Origin: Aristolochia californica
Lineage: Eukaryota > Streptophyta > Magnoliopsida > Piperales > Aristolochiaceae
Direction of reading: 5' to 3'
Length of the DNA stretch: 64,000 bases
NCBI GenBank assembly: GCA_029961685.1
Contig: JARWKL010000009.1
Span: 20,889,237-20,953,236 of the forward strand
Under the pieces are notes generated by a model. That model saw only the letters and a list, made by a program, of their open reading frames with translations. It searched no databases and had not been told where the DNA came from. Position 1 is the first letter of the stretch, and every line of letters begins with the position of its first letter. This document shows, one piece after another, positions 12,550 to 25,300 of this stretch. Position numbers and translations under genes: made by a program.

Positions 12550-14980
12550 TGTCGTTTTTGTCTACGAGATGAAGGGAAAAGTGAAAACTCAAGTTTTGAT
12601 TTAAGAAAAAAGTATACATCTAAAATAGAAATGCATAATGAAAAAATTAAGAGAGATATTTCCAAAAAGTGTATGTTAATTTTAGGGAGTGTAAACGCTT
12701 TTTAGTTTTTATATATCAGGTTTTACAATCGTCGGGAAAATGGGAGGCGGGGGAATTTTAACTGAGTGTTGAATCCCATCCCATAAGTTATTCACTACAA
12801 AAATATAGCCCGTTACGCATGATAAGTCACTTTACAATCATCAATGAACGTTAGGTCAGCTTTTTGTAAATGGGCAAAATAATGGCTTGTATGACTCGGG
12901 TAAATATCCCACTGCACGTTCACTTGAGAATTAAATGAGTGGTTGTTATTCTCTTTAAAAGGTTTGGATCCATATGTCATTTCCATATTTAACATGTTTC
13001 AAGCATGCATATCCATTTTTTAAGGCATGTGTAGAAAAATCTCTTTCTTATCAAATTCCAAGCTATTGGGGTTGTTGAACGAGTGGAATTTCCCAAACTT
13101 GCATAACAAAACTTTTCTGTTCATTTGTGGTGTGGTAATCAATTTTCTTTACTTACATTTGTTATTGCTTTAAATTTTTTCCATACACAAACTCTCCAAT
13201 TTTCATTTCATTGTCATCTATTCACTTTTTTGTCTACGAGATGAAGGGAAAAGTGAAAACTCAAGTTTTTATTTAAGAAAAAAGTATACTTCTAAAATGG
13301 AAAATGGACAATGCACAAATTTAGAGTGAGATATTTCAAAAAAGTTTCTGTAATTTATAGGGATTGTAAACTCCCTTTAGTTTTTATATATCAGGTTTTG
13401 CAATCGTCAGAAAAGGGAGAGGCGGGGGAATTTTAACTGAGTGTTGAATCCCAACAAATAAGTTATTCCTTACAAAAATATAGCCTGTATGCATGATAAA
13501 TCACTTAACAATCATCAATGATCGCTAGGTCGGCTTTTTGTAATTAGGCAAAAAAATGGCTTGTTTCACTCGGGTAAATTTCCAACAGCATGTTCACTTG
13601 AGAATTTAATGACGGTTTCTTATGGTCTATAAAAGGTTTTGATCCCAAGGTCATTTGCATCTTTAACATGTTTCAAGCATACATATCCATTTTTTAAACC
13701 ATGTGTAGAAAAATCTCTTTCTTATCATATTCGAAGCTATTGGGGTTGTTGAACAAGTGGAATTTCCCGAACATGGATAAGAAAACTTTTGTGTTCCTTT
13801 GTGGTGTGTGAATAAATTATCTTTAATTACATTTATTATTTCTTTAAAAATTTTCCATCCACAAACTCTAAAATTTTCATTTCGTTGTCATCTATTCAAT
13901 TTTTTGTCTACGAGATGAAGGGAAAAGTGAAAACTCAAATTTTTGATTTAAGAAAAAAGTATACTTCTAAAATGGTCAATGCTCAATCTCTTTTTAGTTT
14001 TTATATATTAGGTTTTGCAATCGTCGGGAAAAGGGGGAGGCGGGGGAATTTTAACTGAGTGTAGAATCCCAACCCATAAGTAATTCCTCACAAAAAGATA
14101 GCCCATTACGCATGACTTTACAATCATCAATGATTGTTAGGTCAGCTTTTTGTAAATGGGCAAAATAATGGCTTGCTTGACTCGGGTAAATATCCCACCG
14201 CACATTCACTTGAGAATTTAATGAACAGTTTGTTATTCTCTTTAAAATATTTGGATCCGTAGGTCATTTACATCTTTAACATGTTTCAAGCATGCATATC
14301 TATTTTTTGAACCATGTGTAGAAAAATCTGTTTCTTATCAAATTCCAAGCTATTGGGGTTCTTGAACTAGTGGAATTTCCCAAACAAGGATAACAAAACT
14401 TTGTGTTAATTTGTGGTGTGTGAATAAATTATCTTTACTTACAATTGTTATTGCTTTAAATTTTTTCTATCCACAAACTCTAAAATTTTCATTTCGTTGT
14501 CATTTGTTCACTTTTTTGTCCACAAGATGAATGGAAAAGTGAAAACACAAGTTTTGATTTAAGAAAAAAGTATACTTCTAAAATGGAAATGCACAATCAC
14601 CAATAATCGTTATGTTTGCTTTTTGTAAATGGGCAAAATAATTGCTTGATTGACTCGGGTAAATATCCCACCGCACGTTCACTTGAGAATTTAAAGAGCT
14701 GTTTGTTATTCTCTATAAAACGTTTGGATCCGTAGGTCATTTGCATCTTTAACGTGTTTCAAGCATGCATATCCATTTTTTAAACCATGTGTAGAAATAT
14801 CTCTTTCATATCAAATTCCAAGCTATTGGGGTTGTCGAACTTGTGGAATTTCCCAAACTTGGATAACAAAACTTTTGTGTCCATTTGTGGAGTGTGAATA
14901 AATTTTCATTAGTAACATTTGTTATCGCTTTAAATTTTTTCTTACACAAATTCTTAAATTTTCATTTCGTTGTCATCTAT
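12550..14980 (+). repeat. Degenerate higher-order copy with two deleted monomers
   Basis: This is a shortened relative of the five-monomer units that follow. It starts with the TATTGTC variant and contains GTGTATGT, TGACGGTTTCTTAT, CTTATCATATTCGAAG, GAACAAGTGG, GTGTTCCTTTG and a CTCACAAAAA variant in the same order as the units at 14,981 and 18,329. It spans four landmarks, not five. Two monomers are cut: about 60 bp is lost near 13,978-13,988 and about 200 bp near 14,591-14,600, where the ends share ACAAT. Confidence 0.72.
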
Positions 14981-17900
14981 TGTCTTTTTTGTCTACGAGA
15001 TGAAGGGAAAAGTAAAAACTGAAGTTTTTATTTAAGAAAAAGTATACATATAAAATAGAAATGCATAATGCAAAAATTTAGAGAGAGATATTTTCCAAAT
15101 GTGTATCTAAATTTTAGGGATTTTAAAGTCTCTTTAGTTTTTATATATAAGGTTTTGCAATCGTCGGGAAAAGGGGGAGGTGGGGGAATTTTAACTGAGT
15201 GTTGAATCCCAACTCATAAGTTATTCCGTACAAAAAATATAGCCCATTACACATGATAAATTACTTTAAAATCATCAATGATCGTTAGGTCAGCTTTTTG
15301 TAATTGGGCAAAATAATGGTTTGGTTCACTCGGGTAAATATCCCACCGCACGTTCACTTGAGAATTTAATGAGTGGTTTGTTATTCTCTTTAAAAGGTTT
15401 GGATCCATAGGTCATTTGCATCTTTAACATGTCCCAAGCATGCATATCTTTTTTTTAAAGCATGTGTAGAAAAATATCTTTCTTATCAAATTTTAAGCTA
15501 TTGGGTTTGTTGAACTAGTGGAATTTCCCAAACTTGTATAACAAAACTTTTGTGTTCATTTGTGGTGTGTGAATCAATTTTTTTTACTTACATTTGTTAT
15601 TGCTTTAAATTTTTTCCATACAAAAACTCTCAAATTTTCATTTCGTTGTCCTCTATTCACTTTTTGGTCTTTGAGATGAAATGCAAAGTGAAAACTCAAG
15701 TTTTGATTTAAGAAAAAAGTATACTTCTAAAATGGAAATGCACAAGGCACAAATTTAGAGAGATATTTCGAAAACGTTTCTGTAATTTTTAGGGATTGTA
15801 CTCTTTTTAGTTTTTATATATTAGGTTTTGCAATCGTCTGAAAAGGGGGAGGCGGGGGAATTTTAACTGAGTGTTGAATACCAATCCATAAGTCATTCGT
15901 TACAAAACTATAGCCCGTTATGCATGATAAAACACTTTACAATCATCAATGATCGTTAGGTTGGCTTTTTGAAAATAGGAAAAATAATGACTTGTTTGAC
16001 TCGGGTAAATATCCCATAGCACGTTCACTTGAGAATTTAATGACGGTTTCTTATTCTCTTTAAAAGCTTTGGATCCCAAGGTGATTTGCATCTTTAACAT
16101 GTTTCAAGCATGCATATCCATTTTTTAGACCATGTGTAGAAAAATCTCTTTCTTATCATATTCGAAGCTATTGGGGTTGTTGAACAAGTGGAATTTCCCA
16201 AACATGGAAAAGAAAACTTTTGTGTTCCTTCACTTGCATTTGTTATTGCTTTAAATTTTTTCCATCCACAAAATCTAAAATTTTCAATTCGTTGTCATCT
16301 ATTCAGTTTTATGTCTACGTGATGAAGGGAAAAGTGAAAACTCAAGTTTTGATTTAAGAAAAAAGTATACTTCTAAAATGGAAATGCACAATGAAAAAAT
16401 TTAGAGAGAGATATTTCCAAAAAGTTTCTGTAATTTTTAATGATTGTAAACTCTTTTAAGTTTTTATATATTCAGTTTTCCAATCGTCAGGAAAAGGGGA
16501 GGCGAGGGAATTTTAACTGAGTGTAGAATCCCAACCCATAAGTCATTACTCACAAAAATATAGCCCGTTAAACATGATAAATCACTTTACAATCATCAAT
16601 AATCGCTAGGTCAACTTTTTGTAAATGGGCAAAAGAATGGTTAGTTTGACTCGGGTAAATATCCCACCGCACGTTCACTTGAGAATTTAATGAACGGTTT
16701 GTTATTCACTTGAAAACGTTTGGATCCGAAGGTCATTTGCATCTTTAACATGTTTCAAGCATGCATATCCATTTTTTAAACCATGTTTAGAAAAATCTCT
16801 TTCTTATCAAATTCCAAGCTATTGGGGTTGTTGAACTTGTGGAATTTCCATAACTTGGATAACAAAACTTTTGTGTTCATTTGTGGTGTGTGAATAAATT
16901 TTCTTTACTAACATTTCTTATTGCTTTAAATTTTTTCCTTACACAAACTTTTAAATTTTCATTTCGTTGACATCTAATCTCTTTTTTGTCTACGAGATGA
17001 AGGGAAAAGTGAAAACGCAAGTTTTGATTTAAAAAAAAAGTATACATCTAAAATAGAAATGCATAATCCATAAATTTAGTGAGAGATATTTCCAAAAAGT
17101 GTGCATTAAATTTTAGGCATTGTACAGTCTTTTTAGTTTTTATATAACAGGTTTTGTAATCGTATGGAAAAAGGGGAGTCGGGGGAATTTTAACTGAGTG
17201 TTGAATCCCAACCCATAAGTCATTGCTTACAAAAATATAGCCCATTACGCATGATAAATCACTTTACAATCATCAATGATCGTAAGGTCAACTTTTTGTA
17301 AATGGGCAAAATAATGGCTTGTTTGACTCAGGTAAATATTCCACCACACGTTCACTTGCGAACTTAATAAGCGGTTTGTTATTCTCTTTAAAAAGTTTAG
17401 ATCCATAGGTCATTTGCATCTTTGACATGTTTCAAGCATGCATATCCATTTTTTAAAGCATGTGTAGAAAAATTTCTTTCTGATGAAATTCCAAGCTATT
17501 GGGGTTGTAGGACTAATGGAACTTCCCATACTTGGATAAAAAAACTTTTGTGTTCATTTGTGGTGTGTGAATAAATTTTCTTTACTTACATTTGTTATTT
17601 CTTTAAATTTTTTCCATATAAAAACCCTAAAATTTTCATTTCGTTGTCATCTATTCACTTTTTTCTCTACGAGATTAAGGGAAAAGTGAAAACTCATGTT
17701 TTGATTTAAGAAAAAGTATACATCTAAAATGGAATTGACAATGCACAAATTTAGTGAGAGATATTTCCAAAAAGTGTCTATAAATTTTAGGGGTTGTAAA
17801 CTCTTTTTAATTTTTATATATCAGGTTTTGCAATCGTCGGGAAAAGGGGGCGGCGGGGGAATTTTAACTGAGTGTTGACCCCCAACCCATAAGTCATTCC

Positions 17901-18328
17901 TTACAAAAATATAGCCCGTTACGTATGATAAATCACTTTACAATTATCAAAGATCGTTAGGTTAGCTTTTTGTATATGGGAAAAATAATGGATTGTTTGA
18001 CTCGGGTAAATATCCCACCACACATTCACTTGAGAATTTAAAGAGCGGTTTCTTATTCTTGGTAAAAGGTTTGGATCTATAGGTCATTTGCATCTTTAAC
18101 TTGTTTCAAGCATGTATATCCATTTTTTAAAGAATGTGTAGAAAAATCTCTTTCTTATCAAATTCCATGCTATTGGGGTTGTGGAACTAGTGGAATTTCT
18201 CAAACTTGGATAACAAAACTTTTGTGTTCATTTGTGGTGTGTAAATAAATTTTCATTACTAACATTTGTTATCGCTTTAAATTTTTTTGATACACAAACT
18301 CTTAAATTTTCATTTCGTTGTCATCTAT
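14981..18328 (+). repeat. Five-monomer higher-order unit, copy 1 (~3.35 kb)
   Basis: Five monomers carry a series of private variants that recur in the same order 3,348-3,381 bp downstream: TATTGTCTTTTTT, then CACTTTTTGGTCTT with CTCTCAAATTTTC, then GATAAAACACTTTAC and TGACGGTTTCTTAT, then TTCAATTCGTTGTC with GTCTACGTGATG and TTTTTAATGATTG, then ATTTAAAAAAAAA, then TTTTTTCTCTACGAG. A deletion of about 26 bp at 16,230/16,231 accounts for part of the change in offset. Confidence 0.82.
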
Positions 18329-21300
18329 TGTCTTTTTTGTCTACGAAATGAAGGGGAAAGTAAAAACTCAAGTTTTGATTACAGCAAAAAATATACATCT
18401 AAAAAAGAAATGCATAATGCAAAAATTTATAGAGAGATATTTTCCAAAAGTGTATGTAAATTTTAGGGATTGTAAACTCTTTTTAGTTTTTATATATCCG
18501 GTTTTGCAATCGTCGGGAAAAGGGGGAGGCGGGGGAAGTTTAACTGAGTGTTGAATCCCAACCCATATGTTATTCTGTACAATAATCGAGCCCGTTACGC
18601 ATGATAAATCACTTTACAATCATCAATGATCGTTAGGTCAGCTTTTTGAAAATGGGCAAAATAATGGTTTGTTTCACTCGGGTATATATCCCACCGCACG
18701 TTCACTTCAGAATTTAATGAGTGGTTTGTTATTCTCTTTAAGAGGTTTGGATCCAAAGGTCATTTGCATCTTTAACATGTTTCAAGCATGCATATCATAT
18801 TTTTAAAGCACGTGTAGAAAAATCTCGTTCTTATCAAATTCCAAGTTATTGGGTTTGTCGAACTAGTGGAATTTCCCAAACTTGGATAAATAAATTTCTT
18901 GTTCATTTGTGGTGTGTGAATCAATTTTATTTACATACATTTGTTATTGCTTTATATTTTTTCCATACACAAACTCTCAAATTTTCATTTCGTTGTCATC
19001 TATTCACTTTTTGGTCTTCGAGATGAAGGGAAAAGTGAAAATTGAAGTTTTGATTTAAGAAAAAAGTATACTTCTAAAATTGAAATGCACAATGCACAAA
19101 TTTAGAGAGAGATATTTCAAAAACGTTTCTGTAATTTATAGGGATTGTAAACTCTTTTTAGTTTTTATATATCAGGTTTTGCAATCGTCAGAAAAGGGGG
19201 AGGCGGAGGAATTTTAACTGAGTGTTGAATCCCAACCCATAAGTCATTCGTTACAAAAATATAGCCCTTTATGCATGATAAAACACTTTACAATCATCAA
19301 TGATCGTTAGGTCAGGTTTTTGTAAATAGGAAAAATAATGGCTTGTTTGACTCAGGTAAATATCCCACATCACGTTCACTTGAGAATTTAATGACGGTTT
19401 CTTATTCTCTTTAAAAGGTTTGGATCCCTAGGTGATTTGCATCTTTAACATGTTTCAAGCATGCATATCCATTTTTTAGCCGTGTGTAGAAAAATCTCTT
19501 TCTTATCATATTCGAAGCTATTGGGGTTGTATAACAAGTGGAATTTCCCAAACAAGGATAAGAAAACTTTTGTGTTCCTTTGTGGTGTGTGAATAAACTA
19601 TCTTTACTTACATTTGCTACTGCTTTAAATTTTTTCCATCCAAAAACTCTATAATTTTCAATTCGTTGTCATCTATTCAGTTTTTTGTCTACGTGATGAA
19701 GGGAAAAGTGAAAACTCAAGTATCGATTGAAGAAAAAAGTGTACTTCTAAAATGGAAATGCACAATGAAAAAATTTAGAGAGAGATATTTCCAAAAAGTT
19801 TCTGTAATTTTTAATGATTGTAAACTCTTTTTAGTTTTTATATATTAGGTTTTGCAATCGTCAGGAAAAGGGGGAGGCGAGGGAATTTTAACTGAGTGTA
19901 GAATCCCAACCCATGAATCATTCCTCACAAAAATTTAGCCCGTTACGCATGATAAATCACTTTACAATCATCAATGATTGCTAGGTCAGCTTATGTAAAT
20001 GGGCAAAATAATGGCTTGTTTGACTCGGGTATATATCCCACCGCCAATTCACTTGAGAATTTAATGAACGGTTTGTTATTCTCTTTAAAAATTTTGGATC
20101 CATACGTCATTTACATCTTCAACATGTTTCAAGCGTGCATATCCATTTTTTAAACCATGTGTAAAAAAATCTCTTTCTTATCAAATTCCAAGCTATTGGG
20201 GTTGTTGAACTAGTGGAATTTCCAAAACTTGGATAACAAAACTTTTGTGTTCATTTGTGGTGTGTGAATAAATTTTCTTTACTAACATTTGTTATAGCTT
20301 TAAATTTTTTTCCATACACAAACTCTTAAAATTTTATTTCGTTGTCATCTATTCTCTTTTTTGTCTACGAGATAAAATAAAAAGTGAAAACTCATGTTTC
20401 GATTTAAAAAAAAAAATATACATCAAAAATGGAAATGCACAATGCACAAATTTAGAGAGAGATATTTCTAAAAAGTGTCTGTAAATTTTAGGGATTGTAA
20501 ACTCTTTTTAGTTTTTAAATATCAGGTTTTGCAAGCGTTGAGAAAAGAGGGAGGCGGGACAATTTTTACTGAGTGTTGAATCCCAACCCATAAGTCATTC
20601 CTTACAAAATATAGCCCGTTACGCATGAAAAATCACTTTAAATCATCAAAGATCGTTAGGTCAGGTTTTTGTAAATGGGCAAAATAATGGCTTGTTTGAC
20701 TCGGGTCAATATCTCATCGCACGTTCACTTGAGAATTTAATGAGCAGTTTGATATTCTCTTTAAAAGGTTTGGATCCATAGGTCATTTAGATCTTTAAAA
20801 TGTTTCAAGTATGCATATTTGTTTTTTAAACCATGTGTAGAAAAATTTCTTTCTTATCAAATTCCAAGCTATTGGGGTTGTTGAACTTGTGGAATTTCCC
20901 AAACTTGGATAACAAAACTTTTGTGTTCATTTGTGGTGCGTCAATAAATTTTTTTTGTTTACATTTGTTATTGCTTTAAATTTTTTCCATACACAAAATC
21001 TAAAATTTTCATTTCGTTGACATCTATTCACTTTTTTCTCTACGAGATGATGGAAAAAGTGAAAACTGAAGTTATTAGGTAAGAAAAAAGTATACATCTA
21101 AAATGGAAATGCACAATGCACAAATTTAGATAGCGATATTTCCAAAAAGTTTCTATAATTTTTAGGGATTTTAAAATCTTTTTAGTTTTTATATATCAGG
21201 TTTTGCAATCGTCGAGAAAAGGGGGAGGTGGGGGAATTTTAATTGAGTGTTGAATCCCTACCAATAAGTTATTCCTTACAAAAATATAGCCCGTTACGCA

Positions 21301-21703
21301 TGATAAATCACTTTACAATCTCCAATGATCGTTTGGTCAGCTTTTTGTAAATCGGCAAAATAAGGGCTTGTTTGACTCGAGTAAATATTCCACCGCACGT
21401 TCACTTGAGAATTTAATGAGCGGTTTGTTATTCTCTTTAAAAGGTTTGGATCCATAGGTCATTTGCATCTTTAACATGTTTCAAGCATGCATATCCATTT
21501 TTTAAAGCATGTGTAGAAAAATCTCTTTCTTATTAAATTCCAAGCTATTGGGGTTGTTGAACTAGTGGAATTTTCCAAACTTGGATAACAAAACTTTTGT
21601 GTTCATTTGAGGTGTGTGAATGAATTTTCTTTACTTACATTTGTTATTGCTTTAAATTTTTTCCATACACAAACTCTAAAATTTTCATTTCATTGCCATC
21701 TAT
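18329..21703 (+). repeat. Five-monomer higher-order unit, copy 2 (~3.37 kb)
   Basis: This is the second copy of the unit at 14,981, with landmarks at 18,749, 19,422, 20,096, 20,772 and 21,448. The variant series appears in the same order. The two copies are clearly diverged, so this is an older duplication than the dimer at 1.1-3.8 kb. The downstream limit is approximate, because the next monomer shares some variants with the last one here. Confidence 0.8.
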
Positions 21704-22469
21704 TCATTTTTTTCTCTATGAGTTGGGAAAAGTGAAAACTTTAGTTTTGATTTAAGAAAAATGTATAGATCTAAAATTGAAATGCACAATGAACACATTT
21801 AGAGAGCAATATTTCCAAAAAGTTTCTGTAACTTTTAGCGTTTGTAAACTCTTTTTAGTTTTTATATATTGGGTTTTGAAATCATCGGGAAAAGGGGGAG
21901 GCAAAGAAATTTTAACTGAGTATTGAATTCCAACCCATAAGTTATTCCTTAAAAAAATATTGCCCGTTGCGCATGATAAATCACTTTAAAATCATCAATG
22001 ATCGCAAGGTCAGCGTTTTGTAAATGGGCAAAATATTTGCATGTTTGACTCGAGTAAATATCCCACCGCGCGTTCACTTGAGAATTTAATGAGGGGTTGT
22101 TATTCACTTTAAAAGGTTTGGATCCATGGGTCATTTTCATCTTTAACATGTTTTACGCATGCATATCTATTTTTTAAAGTATGTGTAGAAAAATCTCTTT
22201 CTTATCAAATTCCAAACTATTGGGTTTGTTGAACAAGTGGAATTTCCCAAACATGGAAAACAAAACTTTTGTGTTCCTTTGGGGTGTGTTAATAAATTAT
22301 CTTTACTTACATTTGTTATTGGTTTAAATTTTTTGCAGCATCAAACTCTAAAATTTTCATTTCGTTGTCATCTATTCACTTTTTTGACTACGAGATCAAT
22401 GGAAAAGTAAAAACTCAAGTTTTGATTTAAGAAAAATGTATACTTCTAAAACGGAAATGCACAATACAC

Positions 22470-22510
22470 AACTTTAGAAAGAAAAGGGGATTGTAATCGT
22501 CGGGAAAAGG
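22470..22510 (+). repeat. Internal ~60-bp deletion in monomer
   Basis: The sequence passes from CACAACTTTAGAAAG through a short AAAGGGGATTG remnant directly to TAATCGTCGGG. The AGATATTTCC...CTTTTTAGTTTTTATATATC segment is missing. Landmark spacing is 614 bp (22,120 to 22,734). Confidence 0.85.
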
Positions 22511-25264
22511 GGGAAGCGGAGAATTTTAACTGAGTGTTGAATCCCATCCCATAAGTCATTCCTTAAAAAAATATAGCCCGTTACGCATGATAAATCACTT
22601 TACAATCATCAATGATTGTTAGGTCAGCTTTTTGTAAATAGGCATAATAATGGAGCATTGGACTCAGGTAAATATCCCACCGCATGGTCATTTGAGAATT
22701 TAATTAGTGTTTCTTATTCAATTTAAGAGGTTTTGATTTTTATGTCATTTGTATCTTTAACATGTTTCAAGCATGCACATCAATTTTTCAAACCATGTGT
22801 AGAAAAATCTCTTTCTTATCAAATTTGAAGCAATTGGGGTGTTTGAACTAGTGGAATTCCCCAAACTTGGATAACAAAACTTTTGTGTTCATTTCTGATG
22901 TGTGAATAAATTTTCTTACATTTGTTCTTGCTTTAAATTATTTCATAACACAAACTCTAAAATTTTCATTTCGTTATCAACTATTCTCTTTTTTATCTAC
23001 GAGATGAAGGGAAAAGTGAAAACTCAAGTTTTGATTTAAGAAGAAAGTATAGATCTAAAATAGAAATGCTAAATTCACAAATTTTGAGGGAGATATTTCC
23101 AAACAGTGTCTTTAATTTTTAGGGATTGTAAACTCTTTTTAGTTTTAATATATCAGGTTTTGCAATTGTCGGGAAAAGGGGGAGGCGGGAAAATTTTAAC
23201 TAAGTGTAGAATCCAAACCCTTAAGTCATTCCTTACAAAAATATACCCCGTTACGCATGATAAATCACTTTACAATCATCAATGATCATTAGGTCAGCTT
23301 TTTGTAAATGGGCAAAATAATGTCTTGTTTGACTCAGGTAAATATTCCACTGAACGTTCACTTGAAAATTTAATGAGCGGTTTGTTATTCTCTTTAAACG
23401 GTTGGGATCCATAGGTCATTTGCATCTTTAACATGTTTCAAGGATGCATATCTAGTTTTTAAAGCATGTGTAGAAAAATCCCTTTCTTATCAAATTCCAA
23501 GCTATTGGGGTTGTTGAACTAGTGGAATTTCCAAAAATTGGATAACAAAACTTTTGTGTTAAATTTTGGTGTGTAAATAATTTTTCTTTAGTTAAATTTT
23601 TTATTGCTTTAAATTTTTTCCATACACAAGCGCTAATATTTTCATTTCGTTGTCATTTATTCTCTTTTTTGTCTACGAGATAAGGGGAAAAGTGAAAACT
23701 CAAGTTTTGATTTAAAAAAAAGTATTCATCTCAAATAGAAATGCACAATGCACAAATTTAGAGATAGATATTTCCAAAAAGTTTATGTTATTTTGAGGGA
23801 TTGTAAACTCTTTTTTGTTTTTATATATCAGGTTTTGCAATCGTCAGGAAAAGGGGGAGGCAGGGAAATTTTAACTGAGTGATGAACCCCAACCCATAAG
23901 TCATTCCATACAAAAATATTGCCCGTTATGCATGATAAATCACTTTACAATAATCAATGATTGTTAGGTCAGCTTTTTGTAAATATACAAAATAATGGCT
24001 TGTTTGACTCGGGTAAATATCCCACCGCACGTTCACTTGATAATTTAAAGTGGTTTGTTATTCTCTTTAAAATGTTTGGATCCATAGGTCATTTGCATCT
24101 TTAACATGTTTCAATCATGCATATCCATTTTTAAAAGCAGGTGTAAAAAAATCTCTTTCTTATCAAATTCCTAGCTATTGGGGTTGTTGTACTAGTAGAA
24201 TTTCGCAAACTTGGATAACAAAACGTTTGTGTTCATTTGTGGTATGTGAATAAATTTTATTTACTTACATTTGTTAAAGCGTTAAATTTTTTCCATACAC
24301 AAACTCTAAAATTTTCATTTCGTTGTCATCTATTCTCTTTTTTGTCTACGAGATGATGGGAAAAGTGAAAACTCATGTTTTGATTTAATAAAAAAGTATA
24401 CATCTAAAAAGGAAATGCACAATGCACAAATTTAGAGAGAAATATTTCCAAAAAGTGTCTTTAATTTTTAGGGATTGTAAACTCTTTTTAGTTTTTATAT
24501 ATCTGGTTTTGCAATCATCAGGAAAAGGGGGTGGCGGGGGTATTTTAACTGAGTGTAGAATCCCAACCCATAAGTAATTTCTTACAAAAATATAGCCCGT
24601 TACGCATGTTAAATCACCTTACAATCATCAATGATCGTTAGGTCAGCTTTTTGTAAATGGGCAAAATAATGGCTTGTTTGATTCGAGTAAATATCCCATC
24701 GCACGTTCACTTGAGAATTTAATGAACAGTTGGTTATTCTCTTTAAAACATTTGGATCCATAGGTCATTTGCATCTTTAACATGTTTCAGGCATGCAATC
24801 CATTTTTTAAAGCATGTGTAGAAAAATCTCTTTCTTACCAAATTCCTAGCTATTGGGGTTGTTGAACAAGTGGAATTTCCCAAATATGAAAATCAAAACT
24901 TTTGTGTTCCTTTGTTGTGCGTGAATAAATTATCTTTACTTACATTTGTGATTGCTTTAAATTTTTTCAATACTCAAACTCTAAAATTTTCATTTCGTTG
25001 TCATCTATTCTCTTTTTTTTCTACGAGATGAAGGAAAAAGTGAAAATTAAAGTTTTGATTTAAGAAAAAAGTATTCATCTAAAACGGAAATGCACAATGC
25101 ACAAATTTAGAGGGAGATATTTCTAAATAGTGTCTACAATTTTTAGGGATTGTAAACTCTTTTTAGTTTTTATATATCAGGTTTTGAAATCATCGAGAAA
25201 ATAGGGAGGTAGGAGAATTTTAACTGAGTGTAGAATCCCAACCCATAAGTCGTACCTTACAAAG

Positions 25265-25300
25265 ATATAGCCCGTTACGTAAATATCCTCGAGTGTCTGT
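25265..25300 (+). other. Scrambled junction between subfamilies A and B
   Basis: The monomer phase jumps here. CCCGTTACG is followed by TAAATATCC, a fragment that normally lies well downstream, then by TCGA, then by GTGTCTGTAATTTTTAGGG, which lies more than 150 bp upstream in the unit. The landmark distance across the junction is 839 bp (24,754 to 25,593), about 163 bp too long. All intact monomers before it lack the 10-bp B insertion; the first complete monomers after it have it. Confidence 0.9.

Larger units (their letters stand above)
1..25279 (+). repeat. Satellite block, subfamily A (676-bp monomers)
   Basis: Head-to-tail monomers in + orientation. GGATCC-equivalent landmarks lie at 449, 1124, 1800, 2476, 3161, 3837, 4513, 5019, 5695, 6370, 7035, 7575, 8248, 8924, 9600, 10271, 10946, 11621, 12294, 12966, 13640, 14253, 14726, 15401, 16071, 16722, 17399, 18073, 18749, 19422, 20096, 20772, 21448, 22120, 22734, 23405, 24078 and 24754. 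Most spacings are 671-677 bp. The clear outliers are 506, 540, 613, 473, 651 and 614 bp, explained by internal deletions, and 685 bp, explained by a small duplication. Subfamily A lacks the 10 bp (TGCCTTTCAT) found in B and C between CATCTATT and CTCTTTTTTG. It carries TGTTGAATCCCAACCCAT and AGAGAGATATTTCC rather than the C versions. Confidence 0.95.
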
